The notes beneath the pieces are model-generated. The model searched no databases. It was not told where the DNA came from and saw only the letters and a program-made list of their open reading frames with translations. The translations under genes were made by a program, and so were the position numbers. Shown in pieces: positions 63,546 through 64,000 of a stretch of 64,000 bases of DNA. Origin of the DNA: Isoperla grammatica (lineage: Eukaryota; Arthropoda; Insecta; Plecoptera; Perlodidae); NCBI GenBank assembly GCA_945910005.1, contig OX246747.1:8705966-8769965 (forward strand). The letters are read 5' to 3'. The number at the start of each line of letters is the position of its first letter. Position 1 is the stretch's first letter.

Positions 63546-64000
63546 AAATGTCAGTTTGTTCTAGCTTCATAACGGAACCGCCAAAGCTCGTCATCATCCT
63601 CGTCTGTCTCGTCGCTGTCAGTCATCGCTTGCATGAAGGCTTGTGATTATTGGCCCATCTCCCTGGGTATCCATGCCCATTTCTGTGGCCCTTATAAGTT
63701 TTTCACAGTGGTCGACTCGTTTTGACCATTTCTGCTGCTGTTATGGCCTCCAGGGCATCCTCGCAAACGTTTTTTTGTGTTTTCCACTGTGTGTTCTCCG
63801 TTCCACCCAATAATGTCATTGAAGCATTGTTTGGTAGAAGGCCTTATTTACTAACATATTGAATAGGTTAGTGCATTTAGACTAATCCCTTAGAACTAGT
63901 TTAATTACGTTACTCTAGCAACCACAGTAGAACCAGAGTTACAAGCATAAGTTTAAATCAAACTGAAAACGGCCATAGTAACCATAGGCTACAGCCCGTC
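63546..64000. other. Intergenic end of window, nothing firm
   Basis: A minus-strand reading near 63560-63640 is acidic (DSDETDEDDDEL) and could be part of an exon, but it is too short to name. Confidence 0.3.

Overview
This window looks like a transposon-dense intergenic stretch of an invertebrate animal nuclear genome. The coding relics are all of animal transposon types: Ty3/Gypsy, Jockey-like LINEs with a PRE_C2HC ORF1, PIF/Harbinger, a DD82E IS630/Tc1-type transposase and Penelope-like repeats. Several carry canonical GT..AG splice signals. There are tRNA-headed SINEs, hAT-type MITEs and (AT)n or (AATC)n tails. I see no rRNA, no CRISPR array, no bacterial operon and no intact conserved host gene. 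The species cannot be named from the sequence; PRE_C2HC and MADF domains are common in arthropods, but that is only a hint.

Layout. 0-6.5 kb: a 64-bp tandem array, a LINE C-terminus, duplicated SGNH-hydrolase exons and an SGNH/coiled-coil ORF split by a SINE. 6.5-24 kb: SINE copies (families A and B), Penelope-like repeats, a 1.2-kb inverted-repeat element whose empty site is also present, and a broken Harbinger transposase. 24-25.7 kb: a YqaJ nuclease fragment, a 105-bp tandem repeat and a ubiquitin-protease-like tail. 26.1-33.1 kb: a complete Ty3/Gypsy element (Gypsy-1) with near-identical LTRs and a -1 frameshift heptamer. 34.8-41.2 kb: a foldback element, then a second Ty3/Gypsy element (Gypsy-2) on the minus strand, with tRNA-Lys-type primer site and a MITE in pol. 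41.2-41.8 kb: a hAT MITE nested in another inverted-repeat element. 42.6-43.6 kb: a coiled-coil pseudogene and a LINE RT piece. 45.1-46.5 kb: a DD82E transposase, a MADF exon diverging from it, and a histone-like 3' stem-loop. 47-53 kb: four LINE relics, three with SINE insertions in or near them. 53.26-55.90 kb: a compact RT-RNase H retroelement flanked by a 15-bp direct repeat. 56.8-61 kb: a transposase-like C-terminus, a SWIM/YqaJ gene hit by a tRNA SINE, a second Harbinger exon and a second copy of the DD82E promoter region carrying a 32-bp palindrome. 62.4-63.5 kb: a perfect 246-bp inverted repeat with Penelope-like sequence.

How the parts relate. SINE families A, B and a tRNA-headed family D have unrelated heads but the same 3' tail, so one LINE machinery probably moved all three. 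Many copies still show 10-14 bp target duplications, which orders the insertions: A in B, B in B, A in several LINE relics, D in the SWIM exon. The most unusual items are the integrase-less RT-RNase H element, the DD82E/MADF pair with its stem-loop, the TSD-flanked 32-bp palindrome and the 246-bp perfect inverted repeat.
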